This document shows, one piece after another, positions 25,701 to 34,194 of a DNA stretch of 64,000 bases (position 1 is the stretch's first letter; each line of letters starts with the position of its first letter). This stretch comes from Antedon mediterranea. Lineage: Eukaryota; Echinodermata; Crinoidea; Comatulida; Antedonidae. The notes under the pieces were generated by a model. The model had not been told where the DNA came from. It saw only the letters and a program-made list of their open reading frames with translations, and searched no databases. The stretch is taken from NCBI RefSeq assembly GCF_964355755.1, contig NC_092678.1, forward strand, positions 15,286,922-15,350,921. Reading direction: 5' to 3'. A program made the translations under genes and the position numbers.

Positions 25701-28700
25701 TTTTCACCCATCTTTATTTGTAAGAGCTTTGGGCATTCTGTTGATCTGTTGATCGCTATTATAAATTTGAAAACATTAACATGTGTTTAGATCCTACTCA
25801 ACATCAGTTGCTGATATTATAACGGGTACAGTGTTAAACATACTACAAAAAAATGGCATTTTTTTGTTGTTTTTTTTTTATTTTTCAAAGAATAGATTTA
25901 AAATATGAGAATAGATAACAGAGGTATTGTCCCACTAAAACATGAAAATGAAGATTAATAAAAATTAAACTTTGAACAGGCCATATTTAAAGTTAAATAC
26001 TTCCATAGACAGAAACGATAACAGAATAAAGTTTTCACTTACAAAATGACAAAATAAACCAAATAACAACTAAAACACCATTGGCTGGCAACCAATATGA
26101 CAATTCTTTTCTTAAAATTACCGTTTTTCCTAGTAAATATTCTGTTTTTGATTGATTTTTTGGTAAAAGTGGATAAATATATACATGAGATTTGTGTATA
26201 GTGAATTTCTACAAAAAGAGAGATATGTATATTTAGTTATGCAATAATTGTCTAACTATTTTGTTATTAGCTGATGGCGATCCTCACTTCATGGTTAACG
26301 TCCCACAGTCAGATCTGTACGTTTGTTTCAATATTATGGGATCTTTTGGAGAGACTTATAGATTAATACACGATCCAGAAAACGGTAAGATAAGTGTTAC
26401 ATTGTAATACATCATGTTGTACCAACGATACAACATAATGATAAAGAATAGCCCTACTTAAAGTTTAACACCACATGCCAGTGTTTACAAAACATTTTCC
26501 CGCGCATCAAAATGTCATTTATGGGGCGTCATCGCCGCCAAAGTTATCAAGGAATAAAACAATAACTATAACAATTAATGTACACTATCCGATAAAATCA
26601 ATCACACAGACCTCTTTAATGGTAAACACTCAATACAATAAATACAATAATTACATTGATAATAAAGATACGTAGATACATAGTTTATGGGTTAAGATAC
26701 ACAGAAGCCAAAGTGCCTTGTCTTTGTAGTCCTAAGCATAAACATAATACATAAACGGACGCATTACATCAAGATAATTATACGAATCTATTTTACAGAA
26801 TTATTTGAATAAACATAAAAAGAAAGCGCAATGCTGAAAGTAATGATCATTAATATTTTATTTATTAATAATATTATTATTATCTTCTGTATTATTATTA
26901 TAATTATATGTAAATTACATGACATGGTCGTGATCGTCTCTCTTACAAAGGTATAACGGTTACTGGTAATATTATTGAAGAGCCGTTCGTTCGACCAGGA
27001 AAACTTAAAAAGCGTTCATACTTCGGCGAAGTAACGTTCGAGATTGGTAAGAAAACAATAACGGTAAACCCGTCGGAAATAATCTTTGATGGAATCCATG
27101 AGTTTTCCTGGGATTATGATGTATCGATTGGGTCTCCTGATTTGTCTCTGAGCATCGAAGACCACCGGTTCACTCGAATATACGTTTGCGAAAACATTAC
27201 ATTGGTGGCATTGCGACATGCTGTTACTGGAGAAAATATCATGAAAGTTGGATATATGGGAGTGTACATTGAAAATGGACAAGGTCTGTCAAGCAAAGTC
27301 CATGGACTCATTGGTAAGAAAGTTTACATCATCTATAAACGATTTAAACATTTCTTACACTACTTGGAAATGTTTTGTTCTTCTTTGAATGGATTTTACC
27401 TTGTTATTTCTTCTTTTTAAGCCTTTCCCTAAATAAGTATATATAAGATATTTATAAATGTCTTCTTCTTTGTCCTTCCTTCTTTTGAATTTTTATTCTG
27501 TATGTTGAAAGAAATATATTCCTTATCTTATTTTCATTTCACAACAAATACTATTTCGCTCATTAGATTTTGCTTTTTTTTCTCTTACAATCAATATTAT
27601 TGAAGTTCATATTTTCACGGATGAATGTATATTGTTACGACCACTTTTGGCCTAGGCCGAAATACCTAAATAAATAGCAACAACGAGGCTTGGAACAGAC
27701 AATAGTCGACACTCAGAGTATTATGCAAAGAGCACGAGCTCTATTTATTTCCTTTCACGAAGCACAAAATACATAACAACACAATTATAGATACGTATGA
27801 TACCGAGTGGTTGGTTTGCCTGGCCATCTGTACACATCACAACCTTCTTATTCTTATCGTCCTGCCTTGCTTCCAGTATCAAGCACAGTTCTAACCGCAA
27901 GCGTCCTTAGCTGGCCCTGTCTCCTGAGTGACTCCCTTCTTTGTATCCCACACCCAGCACAGCTTTCCAAAATACCGCGCACCACCATGCTCCATTCTGA
28001 TTCGTCCACTTGACCACCGACGACTTGATTCATTTGCATGCGACATGTGACACCTGACTCTCGTCACACGTAACACTCTCCCCCTTAAAGTTAGTTTTTC
28101 GTCAGGAAAACTTTTGGTGCCTCCTCACCAACCACTGGTATTTACAAAAACATCTCTAATTTATTACACAATTTCAATTTCACATTACATCATATATTTT
28201 CATTTTATTCATCTATTTTTTTTTTTTTTAACACTTCCATTTTTATTACATTTCCTACTTTTCTTTACCTTAGAGCTACATATCACTATTTTAACTTGTA
28301 TTATTTACTTTTTTTTTTTCACACAAGTATACATACATTATTCTTAATTTTACACATCTATATTCATTTGCATTACATTCATAATATTTATATTCATTTG
28401 CATTACATTCATAATATTTATATTCATTTGCATTACATTCATAATATTTATATTCATTTGCATTACATTCATAATATTGTTCACACCCCACGAGACAGAG
28501 CATCGGCAATCACATTTTCCTTTCCTTTAACATGCTTAATCTCAACATTGTATTCTTGTAAAGTTAGTCCCCACCTCAGCAACCGCTGATTTTTATTTCG
28601 CATTTTATAAATAAAGGTAAGTGGGTTGTGGTCAGTGAACACAAGTATTGGGTCTACGGTAGTGCTTAGATATACATCAAAATGCGTTAACGACTCCAAT

Positions 28701-31700
28701 AGTGCCAGACATTCTTTCTCAATAGTCGAATAATTCATTTGGTGTTTACTTAATTTTCTAGAAAAATAACATACGGGACATTCTATCCCATCAACGTTCT
28801 TCTGCATGAGAACGCTACCAATCCCCACATCACAGGCGTCTACATACAAACGGAATTGTTTCTTAAAATCCGGTGCTATAAGGATTGGTTCACACATTAG
28901 CATAGACTTAATTTTCCTAAAGGCACTTTCACATATATCCGACCACTTAAATTTTACATTCTTCTTAAGCAATTCTGTAAGAGGACCTGCTACGCTAGAA
29001 AAATTGGGACAAAACTTCCGATAGTACCCCACCATCCCTAAAAACCTCATCAACGATTTTTTGTTTGTGGGTGCTGGGTACCGATAAATACTCTCAACCT
29101 TAGCCCTGATGGGTCTAACCCTTCCCTGCCCCACAACATGACCAAGATACGTAACCGTAGCATGACAGAATTCACTCTTACTTAAGTTTACAGTTAGGTT
29201 TGCTTGTGACAAAGCTTTAAACATTTCATTTAACTGTTGCATGTGTTGCTCCCAAGTTTGACTGTATACAATCAGGTCATCAACATACGCCTCGCAGCCT
29301 TCTACGTTAGCTACAAGTCGATTTACCATTCGTTGAAATGTCGCGGGCGCATTCTTAAGGCCAAACGGCATCACCCTGTATTGATAAAGCCCGAACGGGG
29401 TACAGAAAGCAGAAATTTCCTGGGCGCGCGGCGTTAGTGGCACTTGCCAGTAGCCTTTTAAAAGGTCAAATTTACTAACAAATTTTGCGTTCCCCACCTT
29501 ATCTATTAAATCTTCAATTCTCGGAATTGGATACGAGTCTGTTTTTGAACAACGATTAACTGCTCGCATATCCGCCACGAGTCTATATGAACCATCAGAC
29601 TTGGGAACAAGCATGCATGGCGAACTCCAGTCGCTTTTACTAAGCTCAATTATACTATTTTTTAACATATATTCAATTTCCTTATAGAGATACTTCATTT
29701 TAATTGGATTCACCCTGTAAGGATGTTGCTTAATAGGTTGTGTATCCCCAACAATGATATCATGGATTGCAGCATTTGTTACACTAGGGGTGTCAGAAAA
29801 GATACCGTTCCATTTATTCACAAGTGTACTCAATTGACTCTGCTGTTCTATTGATAAATGAGTTAACTTTTGTTGTAAATTGTTCATTACATCAGAGTTG
29901 CTTAGTTTTAAATCATATTCCTTGCCCTTTTCTTTTAAATCATTGTGAGAGCCACCGTCATTGTTACAAGCTACAGCCGCACAATTTGGTTTTACATCGC
30001 GAGAAACATGTTCGGCATATTCTTTAAGCATATTAATGTGACATAATTGTCTACTCTTCCGTCTCCCTGGTGTATTTATGACATAATTTAGATCATTTAT
30101 TTTTGAGTCGATTTCGTATGGACCGTGAAATCGCGCTTGCATTGGGCTCCCCTGAATGGGAAACAACGCCAAAACCTTGTCCCCAGGTTTAAAAACCCTG
30201 CTTTTTGCATTTTTATCATACCAAGTTTTCATCTTAGTTTGTGCTTTTACTAAATTTGCTTTAGCAATGACGGTCGCCCTGTTAAGTTTATGCCTAAAGT
30301 CACATACATAATCCAATAAATTTACATTATTTAGTTCTCCTTGGAGCCACTTGTCTTTCAGCAATTTTAATGGTCCCCGCACGGAGTGACCGAAGACCAA
30401 CTGAAATGGGCTGAAACCTAATGTTTCTTGTACAGATTCTCTGGCTGCAAAAAGAACTAAATGTACCCCTTCGTCCCATTCCCTTTGAAACTCTACACAA
30501 TATGCCCTTAACATGTTTTTTAACGTTTGGTGAAATCTTTCTATAGCACCTTGAGACTCTGGGTGATACGCACTAGATGTTGATTGCTCTATGCCCAATT
30601 GTAACATAATTTGTTGGAATAACCCTGACTTAAAATTAGTGCCCTGGTCAGATTGAATTGATGTAGGCAAACCAACTAATGTGAAGAATTTAATTAAAGC
30701 TTTGACTACCGTTGCTGCCTTAATATTTCTAAGTGGGACTGCTTCGGGAAAACGCGTAGAGCAGCACATAATAGTAAGGAGATATTGATTTCCGGACTTT
30801 GTTTTTGGCAATGGACCAACGCAATCTATCATAACTTTGCTGAATGGTTCCCCAAAAGCGGGTATTGGCTTAAGCGGTGCTACCGGAATTTTCTTATTTG
30901 GCTTTCCCACAACCTGGCATATGTGGCACAAACGGCAATAGCGTGATACTTCCTTTTTAAGAGATGGCCACCAGAAATGTTGAATAATTTTATCATGTGT
31001 TTTTCTAACACCCAAGTGCCCTGACATAGAGTTGTCATGGGCTATGCCTATTACATCGTCGTGATAGACTTTCGGGACTACAATTTGATGTACCACAGCC
31101 CACACATCATGTACCTGTGCATGACGTGGCCTCCATTTTCTCATAACAACGTTATTTTCTTTATAGAAGCAGACCGGTAGTTTTGCCGCCTCCTCCTTAG
31201 GTAACACCCTAGACCCCAATTTCTGTATAAATGAATCATCTTCTTGTTCCTTGATCAACATTTCTGTACTTAAAGGCTCTCTTTTTCTACTTTTGGGTTC
31301 ACCTGACCCTACATTTAAGGAAGTGTCGCACTTTGTCTTTTTGATATCTTCACCTGGGTTATAAAATTCTAGATTTGACATGAATGTCCCCTCTAAATCT
31401 AATCCATCGTTATCGGACATTCTATCTTCAATTTTCTGTGTCATTGCACGTGTTACAGCGCAGGCGGGGTATTCCCAATCATTGTCGGGCGTACCAGTTT
31501 CACATAGCACATTAGACTCTTGTAGTGTGCGAGTTAAATTATCGTTAATCATTAATTCAGGTAACACCCTACCGCCAGCCAAATCATTACCCAAAAGCAT
31601 ATCAATACCCTTTACTGGAAGCTCCGGTACAACACCTATTATCGCTTCCCCTTTAACTAATTCAGAATCAATTATTACTTTGTGTAACGGGACATTAATA

Positions 31701-34131
31701 ACATTCATCCCCACACCTCGAATTAACGCGGTCATACTCGTAGAACTACTTTTACCGAAAGAAAGAGCTCCTTCCAACATCATAGATTGGGCACAGCATG
31801 TATCTCGCATGACCCTAATGCGTTTAAAGCAATCATCACCTTTTAGCGATACCCGTGCCTCTGACATAAATGGTGCAAAATTTTCATTAGTTTTATTACA
31901 TTCAATTTGCTTATTTACTTTTGAAATGTTGTTGGTGTCCCCTTTTAATGTAGCACATCCTACTGGAAGAGAAGATTTGTTACTTGAGTTACGTTTGAGA
32001 AAATAACATTGAGACATAACATGTCCTGGTTTTTTGCAATGGTAACATGTTAATACCTTAGGCTTATCCCAACGCTTACTCTTAAACGGACTCTGTCTCT
32101 TAGTATCAGATACCCGTTTGTAATCACGTGGTTTATCCTCATGGTTAGGATTATTTATGTTTATCGCACTTAATTTATGAGTCAATGCATAGTCATCGGC
32201 ATATACTGCTGCGTCTTTCAATGTATCAATTTTACGTTCATCAAGGTGAATTTTAATATCAACATGAATGCACCTTTTAAATTCTTCTATTAACATCATT
32301 TGCTTTAAATTATCATAATTCACTTCTACATCTTTAGAACTAACCCATCTATCAAACATTTGCTCTTTAACTCTGGCAAACTCCACATGCGTTTGTTCAC
32401 ACTGTATCCTCGCATCTCTAAATCTTTGTCGATAAGCTTCTGGCACAAGTTCGTAAGCACTGAGCACTGCTTTCTTCACTATTTCATAATCACTACATTC
32501 ATGAAGGGGTAGAGCCGAATAAATTTCACGTGCTTTCCCTATGAAAACACTCTGTAACAGAAGGGTCCACTTTTCTGTCGGCCACTTCATACTGTACGCA
32601 ATTTTTTCAAAGTGTTGAAAATATTTATCAACTTCGGTTTCCTGAAATTTTGGAACAAGCCTAATGTGTTTAGACGCATCGAAAGCATCAGGCGCACTAG
32701 CAACATTTACTTTTCCTTCTCTCTCTCTCTCAATAATGTCTCTTTCAATTTGGTACTGCAATTTCGCAAGCTCTAACTCTACATCTGCTTTTTGCTTTGC
32801 CCTCTCCATTTCCATTTCCATCATCATTCTCTCTTTATCAATTTCCATCTTAGCCATTTGTAACTCTAATTCTTTCAATTTTACAGCTTCACTCTCTACT
32901 TCCTCAACCACAATCACTTCCTTTAAACATGATTCTTCTAAGTATTCTTCTCTTACAAGGGTTTCAATTAATTTATTTTTAACAACTTGTTTTCTCGTAG
33001 ACTGTTTTAAATGCAGATCAAAATACCTTCCCAACGCCAACAAATCTGGCTTTTTTAACGTATTAAATTTTTCCCAGGAAACACACTCTGCAAGGTATTT
33101 TTCAGCCTCAAACTCCATTATAAACAAATGGTTAAAAAAAATTACAATAGTGTAGTAGTGATTGTTTGTTCCAAACCCCGAGTGAGTCCGATAACTCCGG
33201 TGTTCCCGGACGAGCCCCCAATTTCTGTTACGACCACTTTTGGCCTAGGCCGAAATACCTAAATAAATAGCAACAACGAGGCTTGGAACAGACAATAGTC
33301 GACACTCAGAGTATTATGCAAAGAGCACGAGCTCTATTTATTTCCTTTCACGAAGCACAAAATACATAACAACACAATTATAGATACGTATGATACCGAG
33401 TGGTTGGTTTGCCTGGCCATCTGTACACATCACAACCTTCTTATTCTTATCGTCCTGCCTTGCTTCCAGTATCAAGCACAGTTCTAACCGCAAGCGTCCT
33501 TAGCTGGCCCTGTCTCCTGAGTGACTCCCTTCTTTGTATCCCACACCCAGCACAGCTTTCCAAAATACCGCGCACCACCATGCTCCATTCTGATTCGTCC
33601 ACTTGACCACCGACGACTTGATTCATTTGCATGCGACATGTGACACCTGACTCTCGTCACACGTAACAATATTTATTATTAAGAAAATATCCTTTAAGAT
33701 TGGAAAAATCACCGGTATACTTTAAAAGAAAACAAGACAAAATAATTCACATTGGGCCAAACACTTCTTGGGACAAACTGCCTACGTGTTAGGCAAGTTG
33801 GTTCTAGGTATAACCCAATTTGACTTTCCTGCATACATTATCACATAAATGCTGGATGATATAGAGTGAGCTCATCTAATTCATGATGAATTGTTATTTT
33901 ATAGGCCAATTTCAGGACAAGGAGATGCTGGTTGAGAATGAAAGCATCCGAGTTAATGAAGATTTCGAAGTTCATGCCACACTTAAAGTAGAATCTCGTC
34001 AAGTAACCGTTACTAAACAGTATCGCATGGTACCTGCGCTTGCACAAAAACAACCATGTTGGTTTGCAGGCGACAACGCAGCCGGTTTGATTGACGGCCA
34101 TCATACTGACTACTTGCAAAAACAAATATAG
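16738..34131 (+). CDS. Inter-alpha-trypsin inhibitor heavy chain-like protein
   Basis: Fifteen exons: 16738-16893, 17279-17335, 17598-17758, 18668-18778, 19017-19155, 19531-19800, 21006-21291, 21862-22412, 22855-23140, 23828-23881, 24437-24475, 25512-25523, 26271-26384, 26951-27313, 33905-34131. They join in phase to 941 aa, the usual ITIH length. Domains in order: hydrophobic signal peptide (1-26); VIT domain (about 73-235, [14 protein letters not shown]); vWA domain (about 318-500) with the metal-site motif DVSGSMN at 325; a Ser/Gln-rich variable linker from short exons, one of 12 nt; and the ITIH C-terminal domain from about 710, opening with GDPHF (Asp711-Pro712). In vertebrate ITIHs the chain is cut at this Asp-Pro and joined to chondroitin sulfate. 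The protein is probably secreted and binds hyaluronan matrix; this is by homology. The start was chosen at the first ATG that gives a signal peptide. The last intron (27314-33904) carries an antisense LTR retrotransposon. Confidence 0.9.
20060..20165 (-). mobile_element. Possible SINE head remnant
   Basis: On the minus strand GGGTTCGAATCAC matches a pol III B box, with CTTGCGTCGCGCGAC about 40 bases upstream in the place of the anticodon arm. No tail was found. It lies in intron 6 of the ITIH-like gene. Confidence 0.3.
20190..20460. repeat. Diverged minisatellite, GGTGGTC/GCGGTCC units
   Basis: Units of roughly 35-50 bp repeat AAGAGGTGGTCGTTCA and AAGAAGCGGTCCTTTAATA with substitutions and indels, about six times, in intron 6 of the ITIH-like gene. 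No open frame runs through it. Confidence 0.6.
20500..20720. repeat. Diverged minisatellite, CTACATTAGCTG units
   Basis: A second array directly follows the first: about eight copies of a ~20-30-bp unit around TTACTACATTAGCTGTTG or TCTAAATTAGCGGTTG. The two arrays share no unit sequence, which suggests independent expansions or two domains of one element. Confidence 0.55.
20845..20956. mobile_element. MITE family B copy
   Basis: Short palindromic element beginning AAGCTCTGTCTAAACGTACT and ending AACTAGTAGACAGAGCT, with ATGTGCC...GACATGATGTCATATCAC in the middle. Terminal inverted repeats are AGCTCTGTCT / AGACAGAGCT. It ends about 50 bp before the vWA exon at 21006. Confidence 0.6.
21734..21845. 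repeat. Dispersed repeat shared with 35209-35370
   Basis: GTCTCGGGATTGTTCTATAG, then CTTCTATGAAT-like, GCTGGGA-like, GAACGCT and CCGTTTTGAT blocks occur in the same order in both places, with indels. Class unknown. Confidence 0.4.
23541..23682. mobile_element. MITE family B copy
   Basis: ACTACACTATCAAACTAG on the left and TTTGATAATGTAGAC on the right, with TGTGTGCCCA...TGACATCATCATG between, in the intron after exon 22855-23140 of the ITIH-like gene. Confidence 0.6.
24626..24743 (-). mobile_element. MITE family A short copy
   Basis: AACAAGGCCATATACATGG, GCAGTCGCGTAC, a (CCGA)n run, TAGTGAGCTGTAG and TGCACGCGAC follow in order. This is the reverse orientation of 7453-8189 with its centre missing. 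Confidence 0.65.
25221..25319 (+). mobile_element. MITE family A short copy, forward
   Basis: CTCTACAGCTCACTATGTCGG, GGTTGGTCGGTCGG, TAAACACC and CACGCAACTGCAGCCATG, ending GGGCTTGTT. It sits ~480 bp from an inverted copy at 24626-24743, both in the intron between exons 24437-24475 and 25512-25523. Confidence 0.65.
27633..28075 (-). repeat. 3' LTR
   Basis: Left LTR, which is the 3' LTR in element orientation; 443 bp with TG...CA ends. On the minus strand it contains AATAAA inside GAAATAAATAGAGC and one octamer ATGCAAAT. The small open frames inside are identical to those in the other LTR and are not genes. Confidence 0.92.
28076..28090 (-). other. Polypurine tract
   Basis: On the minus strand the sequence immediately before the 3' LTR is TTTAAGGGGGAGAG, a purine run in the position where plus-strand DNA synthesis is primed. 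Confidence 0.75.
28361..28478 (-). repeat. 30-bp tandem repeat, ~4 copies, with octamer motifs
   Basis: A 30-bp unit (TATTCATTTG, CATTACATTC, ATAATATTTA on the + strand) repeats four times with almost no divergence, directly after the gag-pol stop codon. Each unit contains ATTTGCAT, the reverse complement of the POU-factor octamer ATGCAAAT; one more octamer lies in each LTR. Confidence 0.85.
28481..33127 (-). CDS. gag-pol: Gag-Pol polyprotein, integrase before reverse transcriptase
   Basis: A single 1548-aa frame. A SAP-like N-terminus (20-60) is followed by a Glu/Met-rich coiled coil (80-138), a capsid region related to SCAN domains (about 165-320), and a CCHC zinc knuckle (Cys361, Cys364, His369, Cys374). 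The protease-like segment has Asp442-Thr443-Cys444 where DTG or DSG is usual. Integrase follows: HHCC finger (His697, His704, Cys734, Cys737), catalytic Asp768, Asp827, Glu863 with the expected 35-residue spacing, and a GPY/F-like module near 1001. Reverse transcriptase comes after (Asp1221; YVDD 1281-1284), then RNase H (Asp1430, Glu1470 or Glu1472, Asp1499) to the TGA at 28481-28483. No stop or frameshift separates gag from pol, so cleavage by the protease would be needed. A second ATG at codon 4 is an alternative start. Confidence 0.95.
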   Translation of the reverse strand: MFIMEFEAEKYLAECVSWEKFNTLKKPDLLALGRYFDLHLKQSTRKQVVKNKLIETLVREEYLEESCLKEVIVVEEVESEAVKLKELELQMAKMEIDKERMMMEMEMERAKQKADVELELAKLQYQIERDIIEREREGKVNVASAPDAFDASKHIRLVPKFQETEVDKYFQHFEKIAYSMKWPTEKWTLLLQSVFIGKAREIYSALPLHECSDYEIVKKAVLSAYELVPEAYRQRFRDARIQCEQTHVEFARVKEQMFDRWVSSKDVEVNYDNLKQMMLIEEFKRCIHVDIKIHLDERKIDTLKDAAVYADDYALTHKLSAININNPNHEDKPRDYKRVSDTKRQSPFKSKRWDKPKVLTCYHCKKPGHVMSQCYFLKRNSSNKSSLPVGCATLKGDTNNISKVNKQIECNKTNENFAPFMSEARVSLKGDDCFKRIRVMRDTCCAQSMMLEGALSFGKSSSTSMTALIRGVGMNVINVPLHKVIIDSELVKGEAIIGVVPELPVKGIDMLLGNDLAGGRVLPELMINDNLTRTLQESNVLCETGTPDNDWEYPACAVTRAMTQKIEDRMSDNDGLDLEGTFMSNLEFYNPGEDIKKTKCDTSLNVGSGEPKSRKREPLSTEMLIKEQEDDSFIQKLGSRVLPKEEAAKLPVCFYKENNVVMRKWRPRHAQVHDVWAVVHQIVVPKVYHDDVIGIAHDNSMSGHLGVRKTHDKIIQHFWWPSLKKEVSRYCRLCHICQVVGKPNKKIPVAPLKPIPAFGEPFSKVMIDCVGPLPKTKSGNQYLLTIMCCSTRFPEAVPLRNIKAATVVKALIKFFTLVGLPTSIQSDQGTNFKSGLFQQIMLQLGIEQSTSSAYHPESQGAIERFHQTLKNMLRAYCVEFQREWDEGVHLVLFAARESVQETLGFSPFQLVFGHSVRGPLKLLKDKWLQGELNNVNLLDYVCDFRHKLNRATVIAKANLVKAQTKMKTWYDKNAKSRVFKPGDKVLALFPIQGSPMQARFHGPYEIDSKINDLNYVINTPGRRKSRQLCHINMLKEYAEHVSRDVKPNCAAVACNNDGGSHNDLKEKGKEYDLKLSNSDVMNNLQQKLTHLSIEQQSQLSTLVNKWNGIFSDTPSVTNAAIHDIIVGDTQPIKQHPYRVNPIKMKYLYKEIEYMLKNSIIELSKSDWSSPCMLVPKSDGSYRLVADMRAVNRCSKTDSYPIPRIEDLIDKVGNAKFVSKFDLLKGYWQVPLTPRAQEISAFCTPFGLYQYRVMPFGLKNAPATFQRMVNRLVANVEGCEAYVDDLIVYSQTWEQHMQQLNEMFKALSQANLTVNLSKSEFCHATVTYLGHVVGQGRVRPIRAKVESIYRYPAPTNKKSLMRFLGMVGYYRKFCPNFSSVAGPLTELLKKNVKFKWSDICESAFRKIKSMLMCEPILIAPDFKKQFRLYVDACDVGIGSVLMQKNVDGIECPVCYFSRKLSKHQMNYSTIEKECLALLESLTHFDVYLSTTVDPILVFTDHNPLTFIYKMRNKNQRLLRWGLTLQEYNVEIKHVKGKENVIADALSRGV
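33203..33220 (-). other. Primer-binding site, tRNA-Pro type
   Basis: On the minus strand, five bases after the 5' LTR, is TGGGGGCTCGTCCGGGAA. It is complementary to the 3' end of tRNA-Pro as used by many retroelements (TGG is the complement of CCA). It places the start of minus-strand DNA synthesis. Confidence 0.8.
33226..33668 (-). repeat. 5' LTR
   Basis: Right LTR, the 5' LTR in element orientation. Same length and, as far as I could read, the same sequence as 27633-28075. Transcription of the element would start here and run leftwards, antisense to the host gene. Confidence 0.92.
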
Positions 34132-34188
34132 TTTTGTAGATATTGTTCATTACCTTTCAATAATTGTTAAACATCGTATAACTGTATT

Positions 34189-34194
34189 AATAAA
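34189..34194 (+). terminator. Candidate polyadenylation signal of the ITIH-like gene
   Basis: AATAAA 58 bp after the stop codon at 34129-34131. It is the nearest canonical signal. In AT-rich DNA such hexamers are common by chance; others lie further downstream. Confidence 0.4.

Larger units (their letters stand above)
27633..33668 (-). mobile_element. Full-length Gmr1-like Ty3/gypsy LTR retrotransposon
   Basis: A 6036-bp element on the minus strand in the last intron of the ITIH-like gene. Two 443-bp LTRs (27633-28075, 33226-33668) start TGTTACG and end CGTAACA; I saw no difference between them. ATAT flanks both ends (27629-27632, 33669-33672), the probable 4-bp target duplication. A primer-binding site lies beside the 5' LTR, a purine-rich tract beside the 3' LTR, and one long gag-pol frame fills the interior. 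Domain order is Gag, protease, integrase, RT, RNase H. That order, in an element whose RT and integrase are Ty3/gypsy-like, defines the Gmr1 group known from fish, urchins and ascidians. Frame and LTRs are intact, so the insertion looks recent and possibly still active (inference). Confidence 0.93.

Noticed and set aside
27807-28013. Open frames repeated at 33400-33606
   Set aside because: They are copies within the two LTRs and show no domain or splice context.
28291-28589. Repetitive frames ([20 protein letters not shown])
   Set aside because: Translations of the 30-bp tandem repeat, not proteins.
31380-32006. 208-codon + strand frame
   Set aside because: Antisense to gag-pol; no recognisable domain; shadow of the intact minus-strand frame.
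32664-33155. 163-codon + strand frame
   Set aside because: Antisense to the coiled-coil gag region; Ser/Ile-rich as expected for reversed Glu/Met codons.
33841-34125. 94-codon minus frame
   Set aside because: Antisense to the last ITIH-like exon, which has clear homology.
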